DNA of 64,000 nt, from assembly GCA_024234215.1 (NCBI GenBank), contig JACKOQ010000005.1, forward strand, positions 1-64,000. Direction: 5' to 3'. The notes under the pieces were generated by a model. It was not told the origin of the DNA, ran no database searches, and saw only the letters and a list, made by a program, of their open reading frames with translations. This DNA is from Pseudomonadales bacterium (GTDB lineage Bacteria; Pseudomonadota; Gammaproteobacteria; Pseudomonadales; UBA5862). A program made the translations under genes and the position numbers. This document shows, one piece after another, positions 35,039 through 45,088 of this stretch; position 1 is the first letter of the stretch, and each line of letters begins with the position of its first letter.

Positions 35039-36151
35039 ATGCAGCCGCAACAGAGCATCGTCCGGCGTAAATCGCGCAAAATCTGGGTCGGTTCGGTGCC
35101 GGTCGGCGGCGACGCGCCGATTGCCGTACAGAGCATGACCAACAGCGACACCCATGACGTCGCAGCGACGGTGGCGCAGATCCAGGCGCTCGCCGATGCC
35201 GGTGCCGACATCGTGCGGGTGTCGGTGCCGACCATGGAGGCGGCCGAGGCCTTTCGCCAGATTCGCGCCCAAGTGGCGCTGCCATTGGTCGCCGACATCC
35301 ATTTCGACCACAAGATCGCCCTGAAGGTGCTGGAACATGGTGTCGACTGCCTGCGCATCAACCCGGGCAACATCGGCAAGGAGGAGCGAATCAGGGCCGT
35401 GGTCGATGCCGCCCGCGACCGACGGGTGCCGATCCGCATCGGCGTCAACGCCGGTTCGCTCGAACGTGACCTGCAACGCAAGTATGGTGAGCCGACTGCC
35501 GATGCCCTGGTCGAGTCGGCCATGCGCCATGTCGAAATTCTCGATCGGCTCGATTTCGCCGACTTCAAGGTGAGCGTGAAGGCTTCCAACGTGATGATGG
35601 CGGTTGCGGCCTACCGCAAGATCGCCAGCCAGATCGAGCAGCCGCTGCACCTGGGCATTACCGAAGCCGGGGGGCTGCGTTCCGGCACGGTCAAATCGGC
35701 GCTGGGCATTGGCACCCTGCTGATGGAGGGGATTGGTGACACGCTGCGGGTTTCGCTGGCGGCGGATCCGGTGGAGGAGGTCAAGGTCGGTTTCGACATC
35801 CTGCGCAGTCTGCAACTGCGCTCACGCGGCATCAACTTCATCGCCTGCCCGAGCTGCTCGCGGCAGAACTTCGATGTGATCGCCACGATGAATGCGCTGG
35901 AGCAGCGCCTGGAAGATGTGCGGGTGGCAATGGATGTGGCGGTGATCGGCTGCTATGTCAACGGTCCCGGCGAGGCGCGTGAAGTGGAGATCGGCGTCAC
36001 CGGGGCGGCACCGCAGAACCTGATCTTCATCGATGGCAAGCCCAGCCACAAGGTGGCAGCCGAGGCCTTGACCGACGAACTGGAGCGGTTGATCCGTGAG
36101 CGGGCCGCGCAGAAGAGTCGGCAGGCTGCCAACACCATCGCCCGCGGCTGA
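35039..36151 (+). CDS. ispG: 4-hydroxy-3-methylbut-2-enyl diphosphate synthase IspG
   Basis: IspG (GcpE) is a [4Fe-4S] enzyme of the MEP isoprenoid pathway that reductively opens methylerythritol cyclodiphosphate. The 370-residue protein has VPVGGDAPIAVQSMTNSDTH at the N-terminus and cluster ligands C270 and C273 (ACPSCSR) and C305 (IGCYVNGPGE), matching E. coli numbering. It depends on the Fe-S machinery encoded upstream. No rodZ gene precedes it. Confidence 0.97.
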   Translation: MQPQQSIVRRKSRKIWVGSVPVGGDAPIAVQSMTNSDTHDVAATVAQIQALADAGADIVRVSVPTMEAAEAFRQIRAQVALPLVADIHFDHKIALKVLEHGVDCLRINPGNIGKEERIRAVVDAARDRRVPIRIGVNAGSLERDLQRKYGEPTADALVESAMRHVEILDRLDFADFKVSVKASNVMMAVAAYRKIASQIEQPLHLGITEAGGLRSGTVKSALGIGTLLMEGIGDTLRVSLAADPVEEVKVGFDILRSLQLRSRGINFIACPSCSRQNFDVIATMNALEQRLEDVRVAMDVAVIGCYVNGPGEAREVEIGVTGAAPQNLIFIDGKPSHKVAAEALTDELERLIRERAAQKSRQAANTIARG

Positions 36152-36183
36152 GATGCTGTTCGGATTTTTAAGATAAAGAAATA

Positions 36184-37467
<1,284 letters not shown>

Positions 37468-37606
37468 TCCGGCCCATTTTGACTGACTGGCTGCACTCCT
37501 TTCGGCCGCGATCCGAGGATGCCGACGTCGACCGATCGATCACAGGCCGCTGGTGGCCGATGATCGAACAACCCGCATCCTTCGCTGAGTTGAACTGGAG
37601 AACAGT

Positions 37607-38320
37607 GTGGACCCCTACCTGAGTGAGCAGGAGCAGATCGAGGCAATCAAGAGCTGGTGGCGCCGGCATGGCAGCACGTTGCTGATCACGCTGGCGCTGT
37701 TGCTGGCCGCCTACTGGGGCTGGCAGCTGTGGCAGAAACAGCAGGCTGATTCACAGGCCAGGGCGGCCGCCCTCTACCAGAACATGGAGCAGGCCTACCT
37801 GCTGGCGCAGAAGGGTGAAAAAGAGGAGCAGGCACAGCAGCTCGCCACCTTCACTCATCTGGCCGGGCAGCTCAAGAGCGACTATCCGACCTACGGCTAT
37901 GCCCGCTTTGCCGCCTGGATGCTGGCCAAGGCGGCGGTCGACCGGCAGGACTATCAGGCCGCCGAGAAGGAGCTGGAGTGGGTGCTGGCCCATCTCGGCA
38001 TGGGCTGGATGAAGGGTGAGGACACCCTCTCCGCCGCGATCAGCCGGTTGCGGCTCGCCCAGCTCAAACTGGCGCAAAAGCAGTTTGACGCCGCGCTGGC
38101 ACAGCTCGATCTGGTCAGCGACGGCGCGTTCGAGGTGCGCGAGGCGGAACTCAGGGGGGATGTTCTGATGGCCAAGGGAGATGCGGCCGGCGCGGTCGCT
38201 GCCTACACCCGGGCACTGGCGGCCACCGCGGTCGACGACCCGCTGCGCGGGCTCACCGAAATGAAGCTGGACGATGCCAAATCGCGGTTGCCAAAAACCA
38301 ATACGGAGCAGAAACCATGA
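37607..38320 (+). CDS. yfgM: YfgM-family ancillary SecYEG/periplasmic chaperone protein
   Basis: YfgM is an inner-membrane protein with a periplasmic TPR domain that associates with the Sec translocon and PpiD. The 237-residue protein has a cytoplasmic start (MDPYLSEQEQIEAIKSWWRR), one membrane segment (about 24-39, TLLITLALLLAAYWGW), and helical repeats after it. I chose GTG 37607, with CTGGAG just upstream. It overlaps bamB by 4 bp (ATGA), the standard arrangement. The 139-bp gap after hisS contains TATAAT at 37463-37468 that could serve as a weak promoter. Confidence 0.92.
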   Translation: MDPYLSEQEQIEAIKSWWRRHGSTLLITLALLLAAYWGWQLWQKQQADSQARAAALYQNMEQAYLLAQKGEKEEQAQQLATFTHLAGQLKSDYPTYGYARFAAWMLAKAAVDRQDYQAAEKELEWVLAHLGMGWMKGEDTLSAAISRLRLAQLKLAQKQFDAALAQLDLVSDGAFEVREAELRGDVLMAKGDAAGAVAAYTRALAATAVDDPLRGLTEMKLDDAKSRLPKTNTEQKP

Positions 38321-39468
38321 ACAACCTTGCCAGAGCTCTGCCACTGCTGCTGCTCTGCCTGCTGGCCGCCTGCTCCAGCGACAGCAAGAAGAAGATCAAC
38401 CTGCCGACGCCGCTGGTCGATGTCGGCAACGAGGTGGCGCTGGATGAGAAATGGTCACGCAGCATCGGCAAGATCAACGTCACCCCCTACAACCGGATTC
38501 AACTGGCGCTTGATCAGGGCACGCTCTATGCGGCAACCATCGATGGCACCGTGATCGCGGTCGATGCAACCACGGGTGAACGGCGCTGGGAGGTCGAGAC
38601 CAAGGCGCGAATCAGCGGTGGCGTGGCGGCTGGCCGCGACCGGGTGCTGGTGACGACCCTCGATGGCGAGCTGATCGCCCTTTCGAGCAACGATGGCAGT
38701 GAGCTGTGGCGCAGCGCGATCAAGAGCGAGCTGCTCTCGGTGCCGGCGATCACCGCCCAGGCCATCGTGGTGCAGGGTGTCGATGACCGGCTGCATGGAC
38801 TCGAACCGACCAGCGGCCGGGAGATCTGGAGCCATACCGTGCTGACGCCGGTATTGACGCTGCGTGGCACGGCCAGCCCGGTTGGCAATGATCAATCGGT
38901 CATTGCCGGTTTTGCCAATGGCAAGCTGATGGCGTTCGATGCCGGCAGTGGCGTGTCGCAGTGGGAGGCAGTGGTGGCCCAGGCAAAGGGCCGCTCCGAA
39001 CTGGAGCGCATGGTCGATGTCGATGGTACGCCACTGCTGCTTGAACATCTGCTGTTCGCCGCCAGCCATCAGGGCCGGATCGCTGCTTTCTCCGCCGCCG
39101 ATGGCAAGCCGCTGTGGGCACAGGAGGCCTCCAGCTTCCAGCCACTGGCGGGTGATGCCGAACGGATCTATCTGGTCAGCAATGATGACGAAGTGCAGGC
39201 GTTTGCCCTCGAGTCGGGCAAACCATTGTGGAAGCAGCCGGCACTGCAATACCGCAAACTGTCGCCGCCGACCCACTGGCAGCAGTGGCTGGTCGTGGCC
39301 GACAGCGAAGGCTATCTGCATCTGCTGGCTGCCAGTGATGGGCACATCGCTGGGCGCTACCGTGCCAGCCGTGATGCCATTGGCGCGATGATGATTGCCG
39401 ATGGCGAACAGCTCTACCTGCTGGATGATGGCGGCAAGTTGCGGGCGCTGGGGCTGAAGGCACGATGA
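38317..39468 (+). CDS. bamB: Outer-membrane protein assembly lipoprotein BamB
   Basis: BamB is a lipoprotein of the BAM complex that inserts beta-barrel proteins into the outer membrane. The 383-residue protein has a lipoprotein signal with lipobox LLAACSS and an eight-bladed beta-propeller of PQQ-like repeats, seen as VIAVDATTGERRWEVETKA, LIALSSNDGSELWRS and LHGLEPTSGREIW. It overlaps yfgM upstream and der downstream by 4 bp each, indicating translational coupling. Confidence 0.96.
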   Translation: MNNLARALPLLLLCLLAACSSDSKKKINLPTPLVDVGNEVALDEKWSRSIGKINVTPYNRIQLALDQGTLYAATIDGTVIAVDATTGERRWEVETKARISGGVAAGRDRVLVTTLDGELIALSSNDGSELWRSAIKSELLSVPAITAQAIVVQGVDDRLHGLEPTSGREIWSHTVLTPVLTLRGTASPVGNDQSVIAGFANGKLMAFDAGSGVSQWEAVVAQAKGRSELERMVDVDGTPLLLEHLLFAASHQGRIAAFSAADGKPLWAQEASSFQPLAGDAERIYLVSNDDEVQAFALESGKPLWKQPALQYRKLSPPTHWQQWLVVADSEGYLHLLAASDGHIAGRYRASRDAIGAMMIADGEQLYLLDDGGKLRALGLKAR

Positions 39469-40862
39469 TTCCGGTCATCGCCTTGGTCGGGCGACCCAAT
39501 GTCGGCAAGTCGACGCTGTTCAATCGGCTGACCCACAGCCGTGATGCACTGGTGGCCAATCTGCCCGGACTGACCCGCGACCGCCGCTACGGCGAGGCGC
39601 TGCTGCAAGGTCAAAGAACAATCCTGATTGACACCGGCGGCATCGACGGCGAACGCAGTGGCGTTGATGCCGCTGCCGAGGCCCAGTCACGCCAGGCGAT
39701 CAAGGAGGCCGATCTGGTGCTCTTTCTGGTCGATTGCCACGCCGGCCTCACCGCCGCCGACGAGGCGGTTGGCGCGGAGCTGCGGCGCCTTGGCAAGAAG
39801 ACGCTGCTGGTGGCCAACAAGATCGATGGCGCAAACCCCGACCTGATCCTGAGCGAGTTTCACGCGATGGGGCTCGGTGATCCGCAGCCGATCGCGGCGG
39901 CCCATGGTCGTGGCCTGCAGTCGCTGATCGAAGCCGTGCTGGAGCGATTGCCGCCCCAGCCCGAAGAGCCCGAAACCCCGCCAGCCGAGACCGGGGTCAA
40001 GATTGCCGTGCTCGGCCGTCCCAATGTCGGCAAGTCGACGCTGGTGAACCGGATGCTGGGCGAGGAGCGGGTGGTGGTGTTCGACCAGCCCGGCACCACC
40101 CGCGACAGCATCTACATTCCCTACGAGCGCCACGGCCGGCGTTACACCCTGATCGACACCGCCGGCATCCGCCGACGCAAGAACATCGACGAAGCAGTGG
40201 AAAAGTTCTCGATCGTCAAGGCGTTGCAGGCGATCGAGGATGCGCACGTGGTGCTGCTGCTGGTCGATGCGCGCGAGAATCTGGTCGACCAGGATCTGCA
40301 CCTGCTCGGCACCGCGCTGGAGGCGGGCAGGGCGGTGGTGATCGTCGTCAACAAGTGGGATGGCCTCGACCCCGAGCAGCGGGCGCGCATCCGCAGCGAA
40401 CTGGAGCGCCGGCTCGCCTTCATCGACTTCGCCCGCATCCACTTCATTTCGGCGCTGCATGGCACCGGCGTCGGCGAACTCTACAAATCGATCGATGAAG
40501 CCTACCGCGCCGCCACCCGCAAGTTGCAGACCCACAAGCTGACGCTGCTGTTGCAGGCGGCCGTGGTGCAGCATCCGCCACCGGTCGGTGGCAGCGGCCG
40601 TCGCCCCAAGCTGCGCTACGCCCATGCCGGTGGGCAGAATCCGCCACTGATCGTGATCCATGGCAATCAGGTCGACTCGATTCCGGAGAGCTACCGGCGC
40701 TACCTGGAGCGCTTCTTTCGTGCCCGGCTGCACCTGAGCGGCACACCGATCAAGGTGGAATTCCGTGGCGGTGAGAACCCCTATGCCGAGCGCAAGAACA
40801 CGCTGACCGAGCGGCAGCTTCGCAAGCGCCGCCGGCTGCTGGAGCATGTGAAAAAGCGCTGA
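39465..40862 (+). CDS. der: Ribosome-associated double GTPase Der (EngA)
   Basis: Der is a tandem-GTPase factor needed for 50S subunit assembly. The 465-residue protein has two G domains, each with a Walker A motif (GRPNVGKSTLFNRL and GRPNVGKSTLVNRM), DTGGI and DTAGIRR G3 motifs, NKID and NKWD G4 motifs, and a C-terminal KH-like domain (KLRYAHAGGQNPPLIVIHGN). It ends the ndk-to-der block; the next gene is convergent with only 2 bp between stops, leaving no room for a separate terminator. Confidence 0.97.
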   Translation: MIPVIALVGRPNVGKSTLFNRLTHSRDALVANLPGLTRDRRYGEALLQGQRTILIDTGGIDGERSGVDAAAEAQSRQAIKEADLVLFLVDCHAGLTAADEAVGAELRRLGKKTLLVANKIDGANPDLILSEFHAMGLGDPQPIAAAHGRGLQSLIEAVLERLPPQPEEPETPPAETGVKIAVLGRPNVGKSTLVNRMLGEERVVVFDQPGTTRDSIYIPYERHGRRYTLIDTAGIRRRKNIDEAVEKFSIVKALQAIEDAHVVLLLVDARENLVDQDLHLLGTALEAGRAVVIVVNKWDGLDPEQRARIRSELERRLAFIDFARIHFISALHGTGVGELYKSIDEAYRAATRKLQTHKLTLLLQAAVVQHPPPVGGSGRRPKLRYAHAGGQNPPLIVIHGNQVDSIPESYRRYLERFFRARLHLSGTPIKVEFRGGENPYAERKNTLTERQLRKRRRLLEHVKKR

Positions 40863-40864
40863 AG

Positions 40865-41728
40865 CTAGGGCGGCGGCAGAAACAGTGCCGGATCGACCCT
40901 GACCCCGTTGAGACTGACGCCCCAGTGCAGGTGTGGCGCCGTGGCCCGGCCGCTCATGCCGACCCGTCCGAGGGTGTCGCCGGCCCGCACCTGCGCACCG
41001 CGCTGCACATCGATCTGCTCCAGATGGCAGTAGAGCGTGACCAGCCCCTGGCCATGGTCGATCAGCACCGTCTTGCCGTTGAAGAAGTAGTCGCCGATTT
41101 CGATCACCCGGCCGGCGGCCGGTGCCTGGATGGCCGTGCCTCTGGGCGCGGCGAGGTCGAGGCCACTGTGTGGCTGGCGCGGTTGTCCATTGAAAAAGCG
41201 GCGCACGCCGAAGGTGCCGCTGCGTGGCGCCTCGACCGGCGCTGCCAGCGTGAAGACCGGCAATATCGGGCTGCTCCAGTGGTCGAAGGCGGCGTCGATC
41301 TGCTGCCGCTCCCGTTCGATGCGCAGCAGATCATCCGGCAGCGGCGTCACCTGCCGTTGATTGGTCACGGTGATGTGCTGCTCGGGATAGTGGGCGGGCC
41401 CGATGGTGAAGTCGATCTGTCGGCCCGGTTCGATCTCCAGCCGTTGCGGACCCACCTTGGCGTCGAGCGGAATGCCGACCACCGCCAGCCAGCGTGCCGA
41501 GGTCGGATGGCCGGTCAGCGCGGCGGCGACCACCATCACCCGCCGTCCCTGATAGCGTGCGACGGGTGGCTGGGTTGCCGCCTCATGCCCGGGCAGTGGC
41601 AACAGCACAACGCCACCCGGAATCGCCGCGGCGCGCGGCAGCGCGGCCAGTGGCGAGGCGTTGCCGAGCAGCAGGCCGATCCAGAGGCAGCCGGTCACGA
41701 TGGCCCATGTCGGCGCTGGAGGCTTCAT
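40865..41728 (-). CDS. Secreted M23-family (LytM) metallopeptidase
   Basis: A periplasmic peptidoglycan endopeptidase or amidase activator. The 287-residue protein has an N-terminal signal region (about 9-30), a middle beta-rich region with GIPLDAKVGPQ, and a C-terminal LytM domain with zinc ligands in QPHSGLDLAAP (H-x3-D) and APHLHWGVSLNG (HxH), and LYCHLEQIDV. The zinc motif appears complete, so it is probably active. ATG 41728 overlaps the xseA stop (ATGA). The same xseA-M23 pairing is common in gammaproteobacteria. Confidence 0.92.
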   Translation of the reverse strand: MKPPAPTWAIVTGCLWIGLLLGNASPLAALPRAAAIPGGVVLLPLPGHEAATQPPVARYQGRRVMVVAAALTGHPTSARWLAVVGIPLDAKVGPQRLEIEPGRQIDFTIGPAHYPEQHITVTNQRQVTPLPDDLLRIERERQQIDAAFDHWSSPILPVFTLAAPVEAPRSGTFGVRRFFNGQPRQPHSGLDLAAPRGTAIQAPAAGRVIEIGDYFFNGKTVLIDHGQGLVTLYCHLEQIDVQRGAQVRAGDTLGRVGMSGRATAPHLHWGVSLNGVRVDPALFLPPP

Positions 41729-43107
41729 GCGTCCTGTACCTCGTCCGGTTCTGATTCGCGCTGCTCGACCCGGCACAGCAGTCGGCCGCGATGCAGCCGC
41801 ACCGCCACCGGCTGGCCCGGTTCGACCTGATCGGCGTCGCGCAGCAGCAGGCCATCGCCGGCGCGGCTGGCGATGGCATAGCCGCGCGCCAGCGTCTGCA
41901 ACGGGCTGACGGCATTCAGCGTCGCCAGCAGTTGCTCCAGCCGGTGTTGTCGCTGATCCAGCCGCTGTCTGAGGGCCTGTCGCAGCCGCCGCTGCAATGC
42001 CTCCAACTGGCTGCCGTGCTGGTCGAGCCGTCTGTTGGGCAACTGCTGCCAGAGCCGGCCATTCAGCAGCTGCAGGCGGCTCTCGCTCTGTCGCAGTTGC
42101 CGCAGCAGGCCATGCCGCAGTCGCAGCTCTAGCTCATCGACCCGCTGCGCCTGTTCGCGCAGTCGTTGTCCAGGATGGCGCAGGCGTCGCTCCAGCATCG
42201 TCAGATGCGCCTGTTGCCGTTGCAGCCGCTGCCGCATCGCGCCATGCAGCCGTTCGATCTGCTGCGCCAGCGTGGCCAGCACGGCGTCCTGACTCGGGCT
42301 GATCAGTTCGGCCGCCGCCGAGGGCGTCGGCGCGCGCAGGTCAGCCACCAGATCGGCCAGCGTGAAGTCGGTCTCATGCCCCACCGCGCTGACCACCGGA
42401 AGCCGGCTGTGATGGATGGCCCGTACCAGTTGTTCGTCGTTGAAACACCAGAGATCTTCGAGCGAGCCGCCGCCGCGGGCGAGCAGGATCAGGTCGAACT
42501 GATCGGCCAGCCGGTTGGCCGTGGCGATGGCCGCGATGATCTCACCCGCTGCCGCGGCACCCTGCACCGCCACCGGCAGCAACGTCACCTCGATGGCCGC
42601 AAAGCGCCGCTTCAGCACCGTGAGGATGTCATGGATCGCCGCGCCACTCGGCGAGGTGATCACCGCGATGCGCTGCACGAAGGCTGGCAAAGGCCGCTTG
42701 CGTGCGGAGTCGAACAGCCCCTCGGCCAGCAGCTTCTGCTTGAGCAGTTCGAGCCGGCGGCGCAGCGCGCCATCGCCGGCTGGCTCCAGCCCCTCGATGA
42801 TCAGTTGATAATCACCGCGCGCTTCGTAGAGACTCAGCCGTGCCCGGGCCACCACCCGGTCACCCTCGGCCGGATTGAAACCGAGGCTGCGCCCGCGGGT
42901 GCGGAACAGCGCGCAGCGCACCTGGGCGCGCTCATCCTTCAGCGTGAAGTAGAGATGCCCCGAGGCGGGGCGTGACAGGTTGGAGATTTCACCCTCGACC
43001 CAGACCAGCGCAAAGGCCTCTTCGAGCAGCTCGCGCGCCAGGCTGTTAAGCTGGCTGACGCTCAGGATCGGCGGGGTTGGGCGGCTGGATGGGGTGACGG
43101 ACGACAT
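41725..43107 (-). CDS. xseA: Exodeoxyribonuclease VII large subunit
   Basis: XseA is the catalytic subunit of exonuclease VII, which degrades single-stranded DNA in both directions. The 460-residue protein has an N-terminal OB fold (LVWVEGEISNLSRPASGHLYFTLKDE region, 35-60), the catalytic core with ITSPSGAAIHDIL, ARGGGSLEDLWCFNDE and SAVGHETDFTLADLVADLRA, and a long coiled-coil C-terminal region rich in Q, R and L. The xseB gene is not in this window. Confidence 0.96.
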   Translation of the reverse strand: MSSVTPSSRPTPPILSVSQLNSLARELLEEAFALVWVEGEISNLSRPASGHLYFTLKDERAQVRCALFRTRGRSLGFNPAEGDRVVARARLSLYEARGDYQLIIEGLEPAGDGALRRRLELLKQKLLAEGLFDSARKRPLPAFVQRIAVITSPSGAAIHDILTVLKRRFAAIEVTLLPVAVQGAAAAGEIIAAIATANRLADQFDLILLARGGGSLEDLWCFNDEQLVRAIHHSRLPVVSAVGHETDFTLADLVADLRAPTPSAAAELISPSQDAVLATLAQQIERLHGAMRQRLQRQQAHLTMLERRLRHPGQRLREQAQRVDELELRLRHGLLRQLRQSESRLQLLNGRLWQQLPNRRLDQHGSQLEALQRRLRQALRQRLDQRQHRLEQLLATLNAVSPLQTLARGYAIASRAGDGLLLRDADQVEPGQPVAVRLHRGRLLCRVEQRESEPDEVQDA

Positions 43108-43161
43108 GGCGGTGATGATGAAGTGGCCCTGCGCGCGACAAACGCGCAGGGTCCGGGCAGA

Positions 43162-44715
43162 TCAGACGATCTTCGAATCGCGGTTGCCCCAGTAGCGATC
43201 CTTCAGCAGCCGCTTGTAGAGCTTGCCGGTCGGATGGCGCGGCAGCTCATCGGTGAAGTCGATCGAGCGCGGGCATTTGAGATGCGAGATGTTGTCGCGG
43301 CAGAACTGGATCAGCTCCTTCTCCAGTTCGGGGCTGGCCAACTGCGGATTCATCAGCTGCACCACCGCCTTCACCTCTTCGCCGAACTCCTCGTTGGGCA
43401 CGCCGAACACCGCGCAGTCAGCCACCTTGGGGTGGGTCACCAGCAGGTTTTCGGTCTCTTGCGGATAGATGTTGACGCCGCCGGAGATGATCATGAACGC
43501 CTTGCGGTCGGTCAGGAAGAGGTAGCCCTCTTCGTCGAGGTAGCCGACGTCACCCAATGTGCTCCAGTCGGTGTTGGAGGGGTGGCGCGACTCGGCGGTC
43601 TTCTTCGGATCATTGTGGTACTCGAAGGTGGCGCCGCCCTCGAAGTAGATGGTGCCCGACTGCCCGGTCGGCAGCTCATTGCCCTCGTCATCGCAGATGT
43701 GGATCGGCATGCCGTAGCTCTTGCCGACCGAGCCCTTGTGCGCCAGCCATTCGGTCGAGGTGATGGCGGTGCCGCCATTGCCCTCGGAGCCGGCGTAGTA
43801 CTCATAGATCACCGGGCCCCACCACTGAATCATCTGCTCCTTGACCGGCACCGGGCAGGGCGCGGCCGCATGCACGGCGCACTTCAGCGACGAGAGGTCA
43901 TACTTCGTGCGCACCTCTTCGGGCAGCTTCAGCATCCGCACGAACATCGTCGGCACCCACTGGCTGTGGGTGATGCGGTACTTCTCGATCAGCTTCAGCG
44001 CCTCTTCGGGGTCGAACTTCTCCATGATGATCACGGTGCCGCCGACGCAGAGCACGCAGCGGTTGTAGCCGAGCGGCGCGGCATGGTAGAGCGGTGCCGG
44101 CGAGAGGTAGAGGGTGTTCTCGTCAAAGCCATAGCGCGCCGGCAGCGTCTGGGTCATGCGGTTGGGTGCGGTGATTGGCTCGCCGGAGAGTGGCCGCAGA
44201 ATGCCCTTCGGCCGCCCGGTGGTGCCGGAGGAGTAGAGCATCTCGTTGCCGGAGGTCTCATCCTCCAGCGGCATGGTCGACTGCGCCAGCACCGCCTCTT
44301 CGAACGAGCGGAAGCCGGCGATGCTGCCATCGAGCATGAAGCGCGCTGCAGCCGGCACCCCCGGCATCAGGCCGGTCAGCTCCTCGGCCACTTCGCTCTT
44401 GGCATGCTGGGTGATGAAGGCACCGGCGGTGCAGTCGCCGACGATGTAGTCGACCTCGCTGGCGGTCAGCCGCGAGCTGATCGGGGTGAAGTAGAGTCCG
44501 GCGCGGTGCGCGCCAAAACCGATGATGTGAAACCAGGGGTGGTTTTCGAGCAGGATCGCCACATGGTCGCCCACCTTCAGCCCCAGGCTGCGGAACAGCC
44601 GTGACACCTGGATCGAACGCTCATTCAGCTCGCCGTAGCTGATCACCTGGCCGGTGCTGGCCATGATGTAGGCGGGTTTTTCGGGGTTCTTGGCGGCATG
44701 GACGGAAGGATACAT
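43162..44715 (-). CDS. Acyl-CoA synthetase (AMP-forming)
   Basis: An ANL-superfamily ligase of about 517 residues. Marks are the P-loop-like MLYSSGTTGRPKGI (about 160-173), the adenine-binding EYYAGSEGNGG, the hinge region TLGDVGYLDEEGYLFLTDRK, ISGGVNIYPQE, and the C-terminal lysine motif PTGKLYKRLLKDRYW. The substrate is unknown; sequences of this shape occur in fatty-acid- or steroid-degrading bacteria. I chose ATG 44715, preceded by GGAG; an upstream ATG at 44739 is possible. It is divergent from fliC with 373 bp between them. Confidence 0.9.
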   Translation of the reverse strand: MYPSVHAAKNPEKPAYIMASTGQVISYGELNERSIQVSRLFRSLGLKVGDHVAILLENHPWFHIIGFGAHRAGLYFTPISSRLTASEVDYIVGDCTAGAFITQHAKSEVAEELTGLMPGVPAAARFMLDGSIAGFRSFEEAVLAQSTMPLEDETSGNEMLYSSGTTGRPKGILRPLSGEPITAPNRMTQTLPARYGFDENTLYLSPAPLYHAAPLGYNRCVLCVGGTVIIMEKFDPEEALKLIEKYRITHSQWVPTMFVRMLKLPEEVRTKYDLSSLKCAVHAAAPCPVPVKEQMIQWWGPVIYEYYAGSEGNGGTAITSTEWLAHKGSVGKSYGMPIHICDDEGNELPTGQSGTIYFEGGATFEYHNDPKKTAESRHPSNTDWSTLGDVGYLDEEGYLFLTDRKAFMIISGGVNIYPQETENLLVTHPKVADCAVFGVPNEEFGEEVKAVVQLMNPQLASPELEKELIQFCRDNISHLKCPRSIDFTDELPRHPTGKLYKRLLKDRYWGNRDSKIV

Positions 44716-44968
44716 GGGCAACTGCTCCAGTCGGATCATTAGAGTACTGGCAGTGCCGCTGCGTCTGCGCAGAGTCACGCGGCTGCCAGGCTGTTATTGA
44801 ATCTTTCGGGTATTGGCCGATACCGTCTCGGACGGACGGTTTGCGGCAGCCGGGCAGAATAGGCCAAGCGACCTCGATTTGGCAATGGCGTCCGCGCTGG
44901 CCGGTAGCCGGATCAATCACGCCACCGCGTCGACGGTGGAGCTTGTGAAAAAAAATCCCCCGCAAGGC

Positions 44969-44995
44969 TAAATCTCCGTCACCACTGGCCGATAA
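44969..44995 (+). promoter_or_regulatory. Sigma-28 (FliA) promoter of fliC
   Basis: TAAATCTC (44969-44976) and GCCGATAA (44988-44995) are separated by exactly 11 bp, close to the FliA consensus TAAAGTTT-N11-GCCGATAA, with the -10 perfect. It lies 93 bp before the fliC ATG. The rest of the 373-bp gap between fliC and the divergent ligase gene shows a short CCGTC/GACGG hairpin near 44825 and nothing else recognised. Confidence 0.85.
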
Positions 44996-45088
44996 CTCTC
45001 TTGGGAGCGGTGAATGTCGAATCCTCGATCTATCCGCTAATGCAAGCAAAGCCGCATCAATGCGGTGACTCCTTAAGGGGAATGAAAA

